A stretch of 64,000 nt of DNA from Candidatus Paceibacterota bacterium (GTDB lineage: Bacteria; Actinomycetota; Actinomycetes; Nanopelagicales; Nanopelagicaceae), in the NCBI GenBank assembly GCA_035530615.1, contig DATKUL010000002.1, forward strand, positions 1 through 64,000, in the 5' to 3' direction. Under the pieces are notes generated by a model. The model did no database searches. It saw nothing but the letters and a program-made list of their open reading frames with translations, and was not told the origin of the DNA. Positions 9,298 through 18,410 of this stretch are shown here, in pieces (position 1 is the first letter of the stretch; each line of letters begins with the position of its first letter). The translations under genes were made by a program, and so were the position numbers.

Positions 9298-10341
9298 GTG
9301 ACAAGAGGCCAAGAAGGTTTAATGAAGACACCGTCTGGTCGTGGTAAGCGACCCTTGCTTATTCTTTTAGTATCTGCGCTGAGCGTGTTTATGATTTCGC
9401 CAGTTGCAGCAGTTTCACTGCCTTCGGCACCCCAATATGTGGAGGCAATGGCGGGGCCGACTCAGGTAGCGGTCACATGGGATCCGCCGAGTTCCAATAC
9501 AGAGGCAACCCTCACCTACACTGCACGGGTTTGGACAGTCCCACCCCCCACCGCCTCGCCAATTTTTGGATCCTGCTCCACGACAAGTCTGGGGTGTGTA
9601 GTTTCTGGATTAGCGACCGGTTCGACGTATTACGTGGACGTGGTGGCAAGCAATAGTGCCGGCACCGGTGGACCAAGTGCCATGAAGCCAATATCTCCAG
9701 GTAATGCTGGATCTCCTCCAAGTAATGTTTCTGCAACAAGTGATAGCAAGGGAATGCTGAGCGTTAAATGGTCTCCGTCATCTTCGCTGGGGACTGGTCA
9801 GTTTGCTTGGTATGCCGCCGAAGTTTTTACTGGACCAGAAATCTCCGCTGGGTCATACGCGGGATACTGCACCGAAAGTTCAGCTCTGGGAAATAGTTGT
9901 CTGATCGGCGGACTCAAATTGGGCACTGCATACTATGTTCAAGTTAGAACCGTATCGTCACTCGGGTCCAGTTATCCAACAACGCCGAGATACAAAGTCA
10001 TCGTTGGAAGCGCTGCCAGCGCAACGCCAACTTCTGCAGCGACTTCCAAGCCAAGGCTGTCGGCACCTCAATCGGTGAAGGTGGTTGCTCTTTCCAAAGC
10101 AATTCGGGTTTCCTGGAAAGCACCGGTATTCACAGCGGGTAAGAGAATCCTTGGATACCGAGCAGGGGCGTACGGTCCAGCTCACACGTTGCTCTCTTAT
10201 TGCAAAACTACAGCGAGAGTTTTCACATGCACAATCTTAAAGTTGAAGCCGAAGAAGGCTACGTACATTGGCGTGGTCGCGCTTTATTCGGGCGTGGAGA
10301 GCCCATTGTCCAAATTGATTGCCGTCATTCCCAAGAGTTAG
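9298..10341 (+). CDS. secreted protein with fibronectin type III domains
   Basis: About 347 residues. After a signal peptide (hydrophobic core LLILLVSALSVFMI, cleavage near VAA) come three fibronectin III-like modules, at roughly residues 38-128, 132-222 and 252-342. Each has the SAP..V....(V/I).V.W..P start and the TYYV.V.A or similar end; each also has a pair of cysteines, a disulfide pattern seen in actinobacterial FN3-like surface proteins. I chose GTG 9298 because AGGAGG at 9287-9292 is well placed. ATG 9322, behind AAGAAGG, is a real alternative and still keeps the signal peptide. FN3 modules in secreted bacterial proteins usually act as spacers or carbohydrate or protein contacts; the partner is unknown. 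Confidence 0.7.
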   Translation: MTRGQEGLMKTPSGRGKRPLLILLVSALSVFMISPVAAVSLPSAPQYVEAMAGPTQVAVTWDPPSSNTEATLTYTARVWTVPPPTASPIFGSCSTTSLGCVVSGLATGSTYYVDVVASNSAGTGGPSAMKPISPGNAGSPPSNVSATSDSKGMLSVKWSPSSSLGTGQFAWYAAEVFTGPEISAGSYAGYCTESSALGNSCLIGGLKLGTAYYVQVRTVSSLGSSYPTTPRYKVIVGSAASATPTSAATSKPRLSAPQSVKVVALSKAIRVSWKAPVFTAGKRILGYRAGAYGPAHTLLSYCKTTARVFTCTILKLKPKKATYIGVVALYSGVESPLSKLIAVIPKS

Positions 10342-10350
10342 GGGTTGAAA

Positions 10351-10782
10351 GTGAAGGAAGAAATCGTCCAAGAAATCTTCGCAAAGTTGGAATCACTTGC
10401 GCTTTCTCCGGTCAAAGGCGGAGATTCGGATATCACCGTCGATTGCGAGTTGCTCGATGCCAAGGGTGGGTCAGGGGAGAAGAAAATCATCTACGAAAAT
10501 GCCGTGTTGGTTGATGATGAAGAGAGGACTGTTTTCCTCTACGAGAAAACCACCGAGAAAAGTAAGGGGTTTTCGTTTGGGGCAAGCGGTGAGTCTTCTT
10601 TTCAATCTGGCAAGACTCTCATGCGGCACGTAAAGGGAACTTTCATAGGCCTCAACGGCGTGGTGATCAACTATGACTTTGATATTGGTGAAATCTCCAA
10701 GTCAATCAAGGCAATTGCTGAGAAGAACGGGTACAAATTCAAGACGGTAATCCGACGAAAGAGCGCTCAACTTCGCCACTGA
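10351..10782 (+). CDS. conserved-looking hypothetical protein
   Basis: A 143-residue soluble protein without signal peptide or membrane segment, rich in Lys, Glu, Asp and Gly. I do not recognise a family. The pattern suggests an alpha/beta fold: an N-terminal helix, then several strands, then a C-terminal helix from about 115. The GTG at 10351 has an AGGGG motif 6 nt upstream; a TTG at 10345 is possible. It follows the FN3 gene by only 9 nt, so the two are probably co-transcribed. Its 3' end overlaps the end of the convergent GH125 gene by 16 nt. Confidence 0.55.
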   Translation: MKEEIVQEIFAKLESLALSPVKGGDSDITVDCELLDAKGGSGEKKIIYENAVLVDDEERTVFLYEKTTEKSKGFSFGASGESSFQSGKTLMRHVKGTFIGLNGVVINYDFDIGEISKSIKAIAEKNGYKFKTVIRRKSAQLRH

Positions 10783-12122
10783 GCAATCAGACTGGGTCGC
10801 TCGGTAAGTAGGTGATGAATTAAGACTCCGAAGAGCGAATTACACCAGGCAAACCACGACCTTGAGTATTCATTGGGATTGTCAACATCAAAGCTCTCAT
10901 GAAGTAATCCAGTGCCTGCGCTTGATTTGATAAGTAGGAGAAGGCAATCTCGTATTTCTGCCTCATCCTGACTCGTGAGTGCTTGAAAAATGAGAGAGGT
11001 AGGCCAGATCCTTTTTTTGCCCGTGTGCGGAGATCCAATCCCTGAGCCTAAAATTCCTCGGTAGAAATATGGGTTCCCTGAACTCAAAACAAATGAGCGA
11101 GTTGCTTGGTAAACCAGACTGCTCGGGTCTACTGCGTTGAAATATGGAAGAGAGAGCAGACTAGGAGCGTTTGCGTCATCCATCAGGACAGAATTTCCTA
11201 ATCCGTCGACTTCGTAGGCGTAGATAGTTCCAAATGACTCGTGATCTACAGTCGCAAATCCAGCCAGCCCTTCTGAAATATCCGAGACCAAGCAATCTAT
11301 CTGTTCGCCGAAATCATCAAGGTTGAGTTCGATAAGAACTCTCTGAATTTCATTTAGAACTTTGCGCGCGAAGAGATTCGCAGGGATATTAAAAGGCAGT
11401 TCACAGGCATCATCGGAAGGGCGAAAGGAAGAAGCGATCATTCCAGTAGGGACGTAGGAGGGCCCATACCCTCCATTAGAAAGAGTATCTATTGGATTCT
11501 CGGTTGCACGGTCAAAGAAATATGGACCGTGTTCGGATATCCGTTGTTGCACACGCATTGTTTGGAGGATAAGCCCGAGAGATTCCTTCCAGACTTGATT
11601 AAATGGGGTCCGATCTGCGGTTAGATTCCAGTAGGCGACACAGAGTCTTAAGTGATAACAGAACGAGTCCAGTTCCCATTTACGTTCATGCACGCCAGGC
11701 TTCATTTCGGTGAGATCGATGGCGTGCATGCCCAACTTATTTTCGTCATAGAAAGCGTTCGCGTATGGATCTTTCAAGATGCACTGCGTTTGCCTTCTTA
11801 TTAAACCGGCTACCAGGCTTCGAATTTCTGGAGCATGTTTCATGAGTGGTAGGTAGTGCCATATTTGCGCTGTTGAATCTCTGAGCCACATTGCTTCAAT
11901 ATCGCCGGTGATGATGTAACTCAACGGTTCGTTGTCCGCCTCTGTGTAGTAGGAAGTTGTATCGAGGGTATTCGAGAAGGTGTTAATGAATAGGTTTCGC
12001 AAATTCTGATCTGGAATCTTTGGGGCGATCTCGTCGAGGTATTGATCAAGGTTTCGACTATAGAAAGCACGATCAACCGGCGCCGGTCGACTCCAAGAAT
12101 CGAAACCTCCGAACTCCTTCAA
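10767..12122 (-). CDS. glycoside hydrolase family 125 (exo-alpha-1,6-mannosidase type)
   Basis: A 451-residue (alpha/alpha)6-barrel hydrolase. The signature AMWLRDSTAQIWHYLPL (about residues 73-89), the GMHAIDLTEMKPG-like region and the later MDDANAPSLLSLPYF motif are typical of GH125, known as metal-independent exo-alpha-1,6-mannosidases. There is no signal peptide, so it acts on imported oligosaccharides in the cytosol. It is the last gene of a six-gene operon, and its ATG overlaps the stop of the GH36 gene by four bases (ATGA). The pairing with GH36 and a debranching-type enzyme suggests a mixed alpha-linked oligosaccharide as substrate. The exact sugar is inference. Confidence 0.8.
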   Translation of the reverse strand: MKEFGGFDSWSRPAPVDRAFYSRNLDQYLDEIAPKIPDQNLRNLFINTFSNTLDTTSYYTEADNEPLSYIITGDIEAMWLRDSTAQIWHYLPLMKHAPEIRSLVAGLIRRQTQCILKDPYANAFYDENKLGMHAIDLTEMKPGVHERKWELDSFCYHLRLCVAYWNLTADRTPFNQVWKESLGLILQTMRVQQRISEHGPYFFDRATENPIDTLSNGGYGPSYVPTGMIASSFRPSDDACELPFNIPANLFARKVLNEIQRVLIELNLDDFGEQIDCLVSDISEGLAGFATVDHESFGTIYAYEVDGLGNSVLMDDANAPSLLSLPYFNAVDPSSLVYQATRSFVLSSGNPYFYRGILGSGIGSPHTGKKRIWPTSLIFQALTSQDEAEIRDCLLLLIKSSAGTGLLHESFDVDNPNEYSRSWFAWCNSLFGVLIHHLLTERPSLIAQWRS

Positions 12123-13765
12123 CTCAGGTACTCATCAATCTTTTCGAATTTCACAAGTAAGTAGGAGTAATCAATGGAAGAAACCTCAAATTCGAAGTTG
12201 CTCTGTTGGGCAGAGAGAATTTCTTCCCCTGTCATTAGATTTATTGCACGATACCTCGAAGACTTGTCAGCTGGCCCGTATGTGATCGGGAGAGCTGTAG
12301 CTGCGCCGGGAAGTTGGTAAATGAGAAGAAGCGGTTCAAAGTGGTCGGACTCTATTGCGAATCCGACTGTCCGAGCACCTTCATTCTCTCGCAGGGGTTG
12401 AGCGCTTAATCGACGGATGAATGCTTGATCTTGATACCTTGGGCGAAATTCGTCCTTGTAGATTGCAATAAATGTTTTGGCTGTTTGTATCTGCTGGGTA
12501 TTGAAATCGCATAATTTCTGACTCAAACCAAAAGCGCCGAGCAATGTCACTGCCAGGAGAAATTCCAACCTCTGTAAATCCTGATCCGCAATTTTGAAGC
12601 CTTGGTGGGCGTGATCTCCCTTCCATTCGCTATCGCACCATCCAAGCACTTTTTCAGGGGGGAAAAATAGAGATGAAGCCCAGAATGCACTGAGCGCGTG
12701 TTCAGGCCAATCCGGGTCACTCGTAAATCCCAAGTCGACATGCAGGGCAATCCCAAGATCCCAGCGCAAGCCCCCAGAGCTGCAGGATTCGATCGTGAGG
12801 TCTGGATTTCTCTCATGTAATTCGTCTAGAAATCGATAGAGATTGTCAATGTGAGATGTAAGACCAAGGTCGTGCGAATGAGCGTGATCATCACGATTGC
12901 AGCCTGTCTTTGGATCAAGGTTGAAATCAATCTTCACCCACGTCGCCTTGCAGGTATCAATCAAGTGCTGAATTTGCACCGTTGCCCATTGATAGCCGTC
13001 AGGATTGCCGAAGCAAAGATATCCAAGGTCTTTGCCATCACGCTTCGCCATAAACGTCGGAAACTCAGCCACTATTCGCGATCTGACCCCTAAGGCTTCA
13101 ATCTCTATCCAAATTCCAAAATCTACTCCTTGAGATCGAACCGCATCACCCAAAGAAGCTAGTCCATGGGGGAATCGGCTCCTGTTTACATCATCCCAAT
13201 CTCCACGAAAGTCATACCAATGGCTTGCTGAATCAGAGGCGCCAAACCATCCGGCATCAAGAACCGCCACCTCTAAGCCGATCTCCTTGGCTATTTTTGC
13301 GTTATCAATAATGACGCGCTCATTTACGTCAGAGTCTTCGTAAGGCCACCAAGAGTTCCATTCCATCTTCAACAGAGAGTGAGAGTGTTGAGTATCGATT
13401 GCCCGAAAGGAAGTGATGAGCGCACGGGATGCGCTATCCATTCCTCCGTGATGCGAGGAGTGAGTTAAGACATCTAGGTTTGGATTGTCGCTATCGATCG
13501 CCACGGCGAGTGAATTGCCCGATACCATCGTTTTAAGTGACCAATTTCCTGACCACATGATTGCGAGGATGTAGGAGCGTTCACCGTCCTCGATGATTAA
13601 AAATGGATGGTAACCCTTGCTCGACCGACCAGCTTCTACGGTGATATCAATGGGCGTGTTGGCACTTTGAGTGTGCGGCATCCACTCGGCTCCCCAGTCC
13701 GAACTCCAGTAATGGATACGCGCTGCGGAGAGATCTGGAAAATGGTTCAAGGTCGAAGAAGGCAT
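12119..13765 (-). CDS. glycoside hydrolase family 36 (alpha-galactosidase-like)
   Basis: A 548-residue GH36/clan D enzyme. Recognisable features are the WNSWW motif, the nucleophile region WVKIDFN (aspartate in KID), the ESCSSGG motif and the acid/base-type FTSDPDWPEH segment. Family members hydrolyse alpha-galactosides or related alpha-linked sugars. No signal peptide, so it is cytosolic. The frame is open for 71 more codons upstream, but those lie inside the permease gene. The ATG at 13765-13763 overlaps the permease stop as TAATG, which I take as the real start. It is shorter than typical ~700-residue GH36 enzymes, apparently with a reduced N-terminal beta-domain. Substrate is not certain. 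Confidence 0.78.
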   Translation of the reverse strand: MPSSTLNHFPDLSAARIHYWSSDWGAEWMPHTQSANTPIDITVEAGRSSKGYHPFLIIEDGERSYILAIMWSGNWSLKTMVSGNSLAVAIDSDNPNLDVLTHSSHHGGMDSASRALITSFRAIDTQHSHSLLKMEWNSWWPYEDSDVNERVIIDNAKIAKEIGLEVAVLDAGWFGASDSASHWYDFRGDWDDVNRSRFPHGLASLGDAVRSQGVDFGIWIEIEALGVRSRIVAEFPTFMAKRDGKDLGYLCFGNPDGYQWATVQIQHLIDTCKATWVKIDFNLDPKTGCNRDDHAHSHDLGLTSHIDNLYRFLDELHERNPDLTIESCSSGGLRWDLGIALHVDLGFTSDPDWPEHALSAFWASSLFFPPEKVLGWCDSEWKGDHAHQGFKIADQDLQRLEFLLAVTLLGAFGLSQKLCDFNTQQIQTAKTFIAIYKDEFRPRYQDQAFIRRLSAQPLRENEGARTVGFAIESDHFEPLLLIYQLPGAATALPITYGPADKSSRYRAINLMTGEEILSAQQSNFEFEVSSIDYSYLLVKFEKIDEYLS

Positions 13766-14595
13766 TAAGAAGAGCCAATTCCCGAAGAGACCCCGCGCAC
13801 TAGGTAGCGTGAAGTAAATGCCAGAAGTGCGATGGTTGGCGCGGCGGTTATGCAGAGTGCGGCCGCAACGAGGGGTTGATTGGATGTATAGCGTCCGCCA
13901 ATACTTGCCAGAGCAGGGGTGAGAAGGCGTTGAGACTGATCCGGCAAGATTAAATAGGCGTACAGGAGTTCGTTCCACATACCTAGAAATTGAAGCACGC
14001 CAAGCGTCGTAAGTCCTGCGGCTGCATTAGGAAGTGCAATCAGAAAGAACGACTTGAAGAACCCAGCGCCATCAATTCTGGCAGCGTCCAAAATTGTGTC
14101 GGGTACGGCATTGAATGTGGATTTCAAGAAGAAGACGCCAAAAGGAATATTTGTCCCTATGTATACGAAGATCAAACCAGGCAGGTGTCCGACAAGACTG
14201 AATTTCGAGAGTAGTAGGTATATAGGAATAATCAGGATCTGACTGGGGAGCAACATGACTGCAATGAAGGACCACGTAACGAATTTGCTACCAGGGAAAT
14301 CATATTTCGACAGGGCGTAACCGGCAATGGAGGAGAGCATCAGGGATGTGAAGAGGCTAATTCCAACTACAAGGATAGTATTTCTTGCCGCCAACCCTAA
14401 TGAGTAATTGTTGATCAGGATCCGGAAGTTTTCGAATGTGAAGAACTTCGGGATTCCATACGCATTTTTCACATAATCCTCGAGAGTTCGAGAGGACGTC
14501 ATCACAACATAGAGCAACGGGTAGAGCGTCGAGACGGCGATGCTCGCAAGAATTAGGAATACTGTTGAATTAGCCTTCCAATCCAGTTTTCTCAT
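13765..14595 (-). CDS. sugar ABC transporter permease (MalG type)
   Basis: A 276-residue carbohydrate ABC permease of the MalG/AraQ class, with about six membrane segments. The EAA loop that contacts the ATPase is visible as DAARIDGAGFFKSFFLIALPNA (given here as positions 188-209). It follows the MalF-type permease by 2 nt and its stop overlaps the GH36 start by one base, so it is in the middle of a tightly packed operon. No ATPase is encoded in the operon. As in many actinobacteria, a shared MsiK-like ATPase elsewhere is the likely partner. Confidence 0.9.
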   Translation of the reverse strand: MRKLDWKANSTVFLILASIAVSTLYPLLYVVMTSSRTLEDYVKNAYGIPKFFTFENFRILINNYSLGLAARNTILVVGISLFTSLMLSSIAGYALSKYDFPGSKFVTWSFIAVMLLPSQILIIPIYLLLSKFSLVGHLPGLIFVYIGTNIPFGVFFLKSTFNAVPDTILDAARIDGAGFFKSFFLIALPNAAAGLTTLGVLQFLGMWNELLYAYLILPDQSQRLLTPALASIGGRYTSNQPLVAAALCITAAPTIALLAFTSRYLVRGVSSGIGSS

Positions 14596-14597
14596 GG

Positions 14598-15545
14598 TTA
14601 GTTACCATCGTTATTTCTCAAGTACTTACTCTGGGCGATTGTCAGTATAGAAATAATCCCGAAGACGATGACTGCTAGCGCTGAACCTTGGCCCATATCA
14701 CTGGCGGAGAAGGCCTTCTGGTAAATCAAATAGTCCAGAGTGGTCGTTGAATAAAGGGGTCCACCAGCGGTCATAACAAAGATGTATCCAAAGAGCGAAG
14801 TAAATGTATAAAGAATGTTGATGATAGAAACGAAGGCGAGCTGGTTGCGAACGTTTGGAATAATGATGTACCAGAACCGCTGCCACCATCCGGCTCCATC
14901 AACTTCGGCAGCTAGGAAGATGTCACCGTCGATGGCCATGAGTCCGCTAAGCAGGATCATCATGGCGTAGCCAAAGCCCGACCAGATCAAAGCCATGACT
15001 ACTACAAAGATTGCCATATTTGCTCGGGCGAAGAAATTGATCGGGGTAAAACCAAGTCTGATGAGGGCTGAATTCACAGGGCCTTCGAGCGTGAACGCCG
15101 AGCGGAACATGAGGCCGATAACCGATGCTGAGAGCACCGAGGGAAGGAAGAAGATGATTCTGAATAGCTTCCAACCGTATATTTCCTGATAGAGCAGGAC
15201 TGCCGTAAGGGTTCCAAAGAATATTACGAAGGGGATTGCCGCTAAGAATTTAAGGTTGGTGAAGAAGACTTCGTGGACTAGTGGCGCTGCGAATATATCA
15301 ACGTAGTTTTTAAGTCCGATGAATTTTGATGTCACACCATCTGTTTTGAGAAATGAAATCCAGATTGCGTATCCAATTGGGTAGAAAAGTAAACCGGCTA
15401 CAACGAGGAATGCTGGCAAGGTCGCCAGAATCCCAATGCGTTGTCGTTGTTTTGTTAGGGACCGCTTCTTTCCACCCACACCTGCTGGCCCCCTCTCAGA
15501 TTTAACTTTGAGGGGACCAACAGGTGTTACAGCAGGCGAGGCCAT
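14598..15545 (-). CDS. sugar ABC transporter permease (MalF/UgpA type)
   Basis: A 315-residue permease with six or so membrane segments and a basic N-terminal extension of about 38 residues. The EAA loop reads AAEVDGAGWWQRFWYIIIP in the C-terminal third, typical of the MalF partner. It forms the inner-membrane channel with the MalG-type protein at 13765-14595 and accepts sugar from the binding protein at 15555-16868, which ends only 9 nt upstream. Confidence 0.9.
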   Translation of the reverse strand: MASPAVTPVGPLKVKSERGPAGVGGKKRSLTKQRQRIGILATLPAFLVVAGLLFYPIGYAIWISFLKTDGVTSKFIGLKNYVDIFAAPLVHEVFFTNLKFLAAIPFVIFFGTLTAVLLYQEIYGWKLFRIIFFLPSVLSASVIGLMFRSAFTLEGPVNSALIRLGFTPINFFARANMAIFVVVMALIWSGFGYAMMILLSGLMAIDGDIFLAAEVDGAGWWQRFWYIIIPNVRNQLAFVSIINILYTFTSLFGYIFVMTAGGPLYSTTTLDYLIYQKAFSASDMGQGSALAVIVFGIISILTIAQSKYLRNNDGN

Positions 15546-15554
15546 TTTTTTACT

Positions 15555-16868
15555 CTATTTATTATCCGTTAGCGATTGCTGGAGTTGTGCGACAGCATCC
15601 GCTGGAGTCGTCTGTCCAAGTGCCACAGATGCATTCAACTTGTAGAACAAGTCGATTGTTGGTCCAGGCATGATGTTGTCGAACGGATATACCTGTGGGC
15701 GACTTGCGACGTCCTTTGATTGCTGTTTGAGCAACGGGTTCTTAATAACATTCGGATTTGAGTGAATGCTATTAGACGGCTCAGTCTGAGTGGTTGCTAC
15801 GTACATGTCGATGGTTTTTGGTTGTATGAGGTACTTCAAGAACTTAATCGCTTCGACCTTATTCTTGCTGTACTTCGTAACAGCGACGGAGACGTTGGTT
15901 CCACCAGCCAAAATACCTGGATACTTTGATCCAGCCAATGTTGGAATAGCAAAGGTTCCGGCGTATTGACCAAGAGCCTTGTAAATCGGATCGTTATCCC
16001 AGCCACCGTCGATGATCATGGCACCCTTACCAGCAAGGAATCCATTGAGGCGGTCGCCTTGGCCGACTGTCGTTGCATCGGCATTTGTTACACCTGCGGT
16101 GTAGAGGGACTTGTACCCGTTGTATGCCTTGATAAATGCCGGTGAGTCAATTTTTGCCTTACCGGTATACATATCAAAGAAAGCATTTGGGCCGAGTTGG
16201 CCACCAACGAGTGAAGCGATAACCCAAGCGCCTGTGTAGCCTTCCAAGTTGGTTTCCCAAATTGGAGTTTCAATGCCCGCGTTCTTCATTTTCTTTGCTA
16301 GCGCAAGGAAGGCTTCCCACGTCTGTGGAGGTTTGCTCAGATTGATGTTGTACTGGCTCAAGACTCGCTTGTCGTAGAAGACATAGAAGTATGAACCCGC
16401 TCCGTATGGAAGAGCTAGCAGTGAACCCTTTGGGTTGTACTTGGCGCGTACAGTTCCAGTTCCTGTTATGACCGCGAGTTCTTTCTTGGTGAAGTACTTG
16501 TCGAGTGGCTCAAGGAATGGCTCGAATGAGAGCGTGTTGCCACCTGCGAATCCGATCTTGATGTCAGGACCATTCTTGGCAATCGATGCTGCCTTGAATT
16601 GGGTGTCTGAGACGCCGCCATCAATTTCGCTTATGTTGATGGTCACATTCTTGTGAAGCTTCTCGTATGCAACTTTTGCCTTGTAGATAAATGATGTCTT
16701 GGTATCCATCACTCCGTTAGCAAGGTGACCCATCAAGCCTGGATCCCAAACCTTCAGAACGATTTTCTTTGCTGCGGCATTTGCTGGTGATGCTGCTGCG
16801 CCCACCGACATTGCCATGGCAACCGCTACTAGAACGCTTAGCGATTTGCCGGTTTTGATTTTGACCAT
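15555..16868 (-). CDS. extracellular sugar-binding protein, family 1
   Basis: A 437-residue solute-binding protein. The first ~33 residues are a signal peptide (MVKIKTGKSLSVLVA core, cleavage near ANA-A), without a clear lipobox cysteine. The mature protein starts KKIVLKVWDPG, the usual first strand of ABC family 1 binding proteins, and contains the GKGAMIIDGGWDN segment common to them. I chose the ATG at 16868, preceded by GGGAGAGG; the open frame runs further upstream but those codons overlap the 16910 gene. It captures the oligosaccharide for the permeases that follow. Confidence 0.9.
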   Translation of the reverse strand: MVKIKTGKSLSVLVAVAMAMSVGAAASPANAAAKKIVLKVWDPGLMGHLANGVMDTKTSFIYKAKVAYEKLHKNVTINISEIDGGVSDTQFKAASIAKNGPDIKIGFAGGNTLSFEPFLEPLDKYFTKKELAVITGTGTVRAKYNPKGSLLALPYGAGSYFYVFYDKRVLSQYNINLSKPPQTWEAFLALAKKMKNAGIETPIWETNLEGYTGAWVIASLVGGQLGPNAFFDMYTGKAKIDSPAFIKAYNGYKSLYTAGVTNADATTVGQGDRLNGFLAGKGAMIIDGGWDNDPIYKALGQYAGTFAIPTLAGSKYPGILAGGTNVSVAVTKYSKNKVEAIKFLKYLIQPKTIDMYVATTQTEPSNSIHSNPNVIKNPLLKQQSKDVASRPQVYPFDNIMPGPTIDLFYKLNASVALGQTTPADAVAQLQQSLTDNK

Positions 16869-16909
16869 CGTCGACCTCTCCCTGTAGTTGGTGTTTCTCT
16901 TCATTTTCA

Positions 16910-18319
16910 TTACCACCGATTCCACATCTGCCGGTGATCTTGCGCCCATGCGTACGCCGCAACAGTCCACCCCTGGATCATTTGCGGCGGTTGACAGATT
17001 CGATTAAAGCCCGCGCCGAATCCATCAGACGCTCCTTCGATATCGATCACTTCCGCACTGACCCACCCATGGAGGGGTGCATCACTTCGAAGCAATTCGG
17101 GGAAGCCTCCAATTGATTCAATCGCCGCAACCGTTCTGCCGATGAGAACAGTGGCTTGTGATTGAAATCCGTGACGCAGCAGTCCTCTGCCAGTGAATAT
17201 TCCATCCATCGGCCACGCAGACCCCGTGTGATAGCCACCAGGACGATATGAGGGATGTTCGCTGGAAAGTGTTCGTAGGCCCGCAGGTCCTAGGAGTTGA
17301 GGATCGGTAACGGCATCGGCAATCACCATCCGGTACATGTCCCACTCAGGTCCATCAAGTATCGTCGAATCCAAGAGGCGTCCTTGGTTGCTGGCTTGCG
17401 AATCAAGAGGTGTTTGCTTTCCGTCTTCATCTCGCTCCGTGGCCATTGCAAAACGATTGCCGAGCCATAGGTGTTCGATCATCTTGAGCCTGACTCGATT
17501 TGCAGCTGCTTTCAATTCGTCGCAGTCGAGCGGCCAGTCAAGATACGGACGAAGCAATTGAAGTTGTGCAGCGCCATTCAGAGCATCAAATACTTCTGCG
17601 GCAGTTTCGATAGAAGCGAGAGAACCCTCGCCGGCGATCCGCCCATCTGCATGGACATAAGAATCGCCAGAATCTTTCCAGACCTGATTCTTAATTCCCT
17701 TTGGATTGGATCGCTTTGATTCGATGAGACCAGATGGAGTTTCAAGGCGAGTAACAATCCATTTAGTTGCGAGGACTGCTCGTTCAGCGAGGGTCTTATT
17801 GCCAACTTGAATATCGAGGAGTCCGGGTTCTTCGAGTGCTTCTTTTGCCAATGCTTTTAACCAGAGGGGAGTACTGTCGACAGATCCGTAATATGGGAAA
17901 GACCAACCTTCCGCTTCCATGATTTCGCGAGCACGTTCATCTCCGGCATCGCGCACCTCGTGAGGTATCCGACCAGGTTCTTCCTCACTTTTGCTATTGA
18001 AATTTGTTCCTTGCGCTTCGCCTAATGCGGCGATCACTCCACGACGAAGTCCTGGCACTCGCGCCCCGAGGAAGTCCGCGATGATTAAAGAGTCTCGGCC
18101 GAATAAGCAGCGAAAAAGATTCTGCTCTCCAACGCCACGGTGGTGGTCAAATGGAATGGATGCATATGGGATCAACCAGGGACCGCGGTAGGCAAGTATC
18201 CAGGGGATGGCTGTTTCTAACGGTGGGCGGAAACGAGGATCGAAAACGGGGTCGCTTGGGGAAAGTATTAACCGTCGCGAAATGACATGTTCGCCAACTT
18301 TAATATCTGCGTCGGGCAC
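16910..18319 (-). CDS. amylo-alpha-1,6-glucosidase-like (alpha/alpha)6 glycoside hydrolase
   Basis: A 469-residue protein with the LFRCLFGRDSLI motif (about residues 67-78) found in glycogen-debranching-type and related GH15/GH63-like barrels. The late GGYHTGSAWPMDGIF and WTVAAYAWAQ motifs are also typical. No signal peptide. It is the first gene of the sugar operon, started by GTG at 18319 behind GAGGAGA. The true linkage is uncertain: an alpha-glucosidase or mannosylglycerate/trehalose-type hydrolase would fit the family equally well. Together with GH36 and GH125 it probably trims branched imported oligosaccharides. Confidence 0.72.
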   Translation of the reverse strand: MPDADIKVGEHVISRRLILSPSDPVFDPRFRPPLETAIPWILAYRGPWLIPYASIPFDHHRGVGEQNLFRCLFGRDSLIIADFLGARVPGLRRGVIAALGEAQGTNFNSKSEEEPGRIPHEVRDAGDERAREIMEAEGWSFPYYGSVDSTPLWLKALAKEALEEPGLLDIQVGNKTLAERAVLATKWIVTRLETPSGLIESKRSNPKGIKNQVWKDSGDSYVHADGRIAGEGSLASIETAAEVFDALNGAAQLQLLRPYLDWPLDCDELKAAANRVRLKMIEHLWLGNRFAMATERDEDGKQTPLDSQASNQGRLLDSTILDGPEWDMYRMVIADAVTDPQLLGPAGLRTLSSEHPSYRPGGYHTGSAWPMDGIFTGRGLLRHGFQSQATVLIGRTVAAIESIGGFPELLRSDAPLHGWVSAEVIDIEGASDGFGAGFNRICQPPQMIQGWTVAAYAWAQDHRQMWNRW

Positions 18320-18346
18320 GTTCTCTCCTCTAACTCGTGTCCCGTG

Positions 18347-18383
18347 GAGTGTATTGATGTAAATTTTTCATTTCAATACACTC
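18347..18383 (-). promoter_or_regulatory. promoter with overlapping operator palindrome for the sugar operon
   Basis: On the minus strand, TTGAAA and TACACT are separated by exactly 17 nt and point at the operon's first gene. Two perfect 11-bp arms, 18347-18357 and 18373-18383 (GAGTGTATTGA and its complement), with a 15-nt spacer cover the -10 and -35 regions. A repressor bound here would block RNA polymerase. The adjacent LacI-type gene is the natural candidate. Confidence 0.6.
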
Positions 18384-18386
18384 GGA

Positions 18387-18410
18387 TAATGTAATTTATT
18401 CTTTACATTA
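18387..18410. repeat. inverted repeat at the 3' end of the LacI gene
   Basis: TAATGTAA (18387-18394) is matched by TTACATTA (18403-18410) with an 8-nt spacer, and overlaps the LacI-type stop codon. It may be a weak terminator or a second operator arm. AT-rich, so it is unlikely to be a strong terminator. Confidence 0.4.

Noticed and set aside
12119-13978. Longer version of the GH36 protein starting at 13978
   Set aside because: The extra 71 codons lie within the permease gene and do not resemble a GH36 N-terminus; the TAATG overlap at 13765 gives a natural start.
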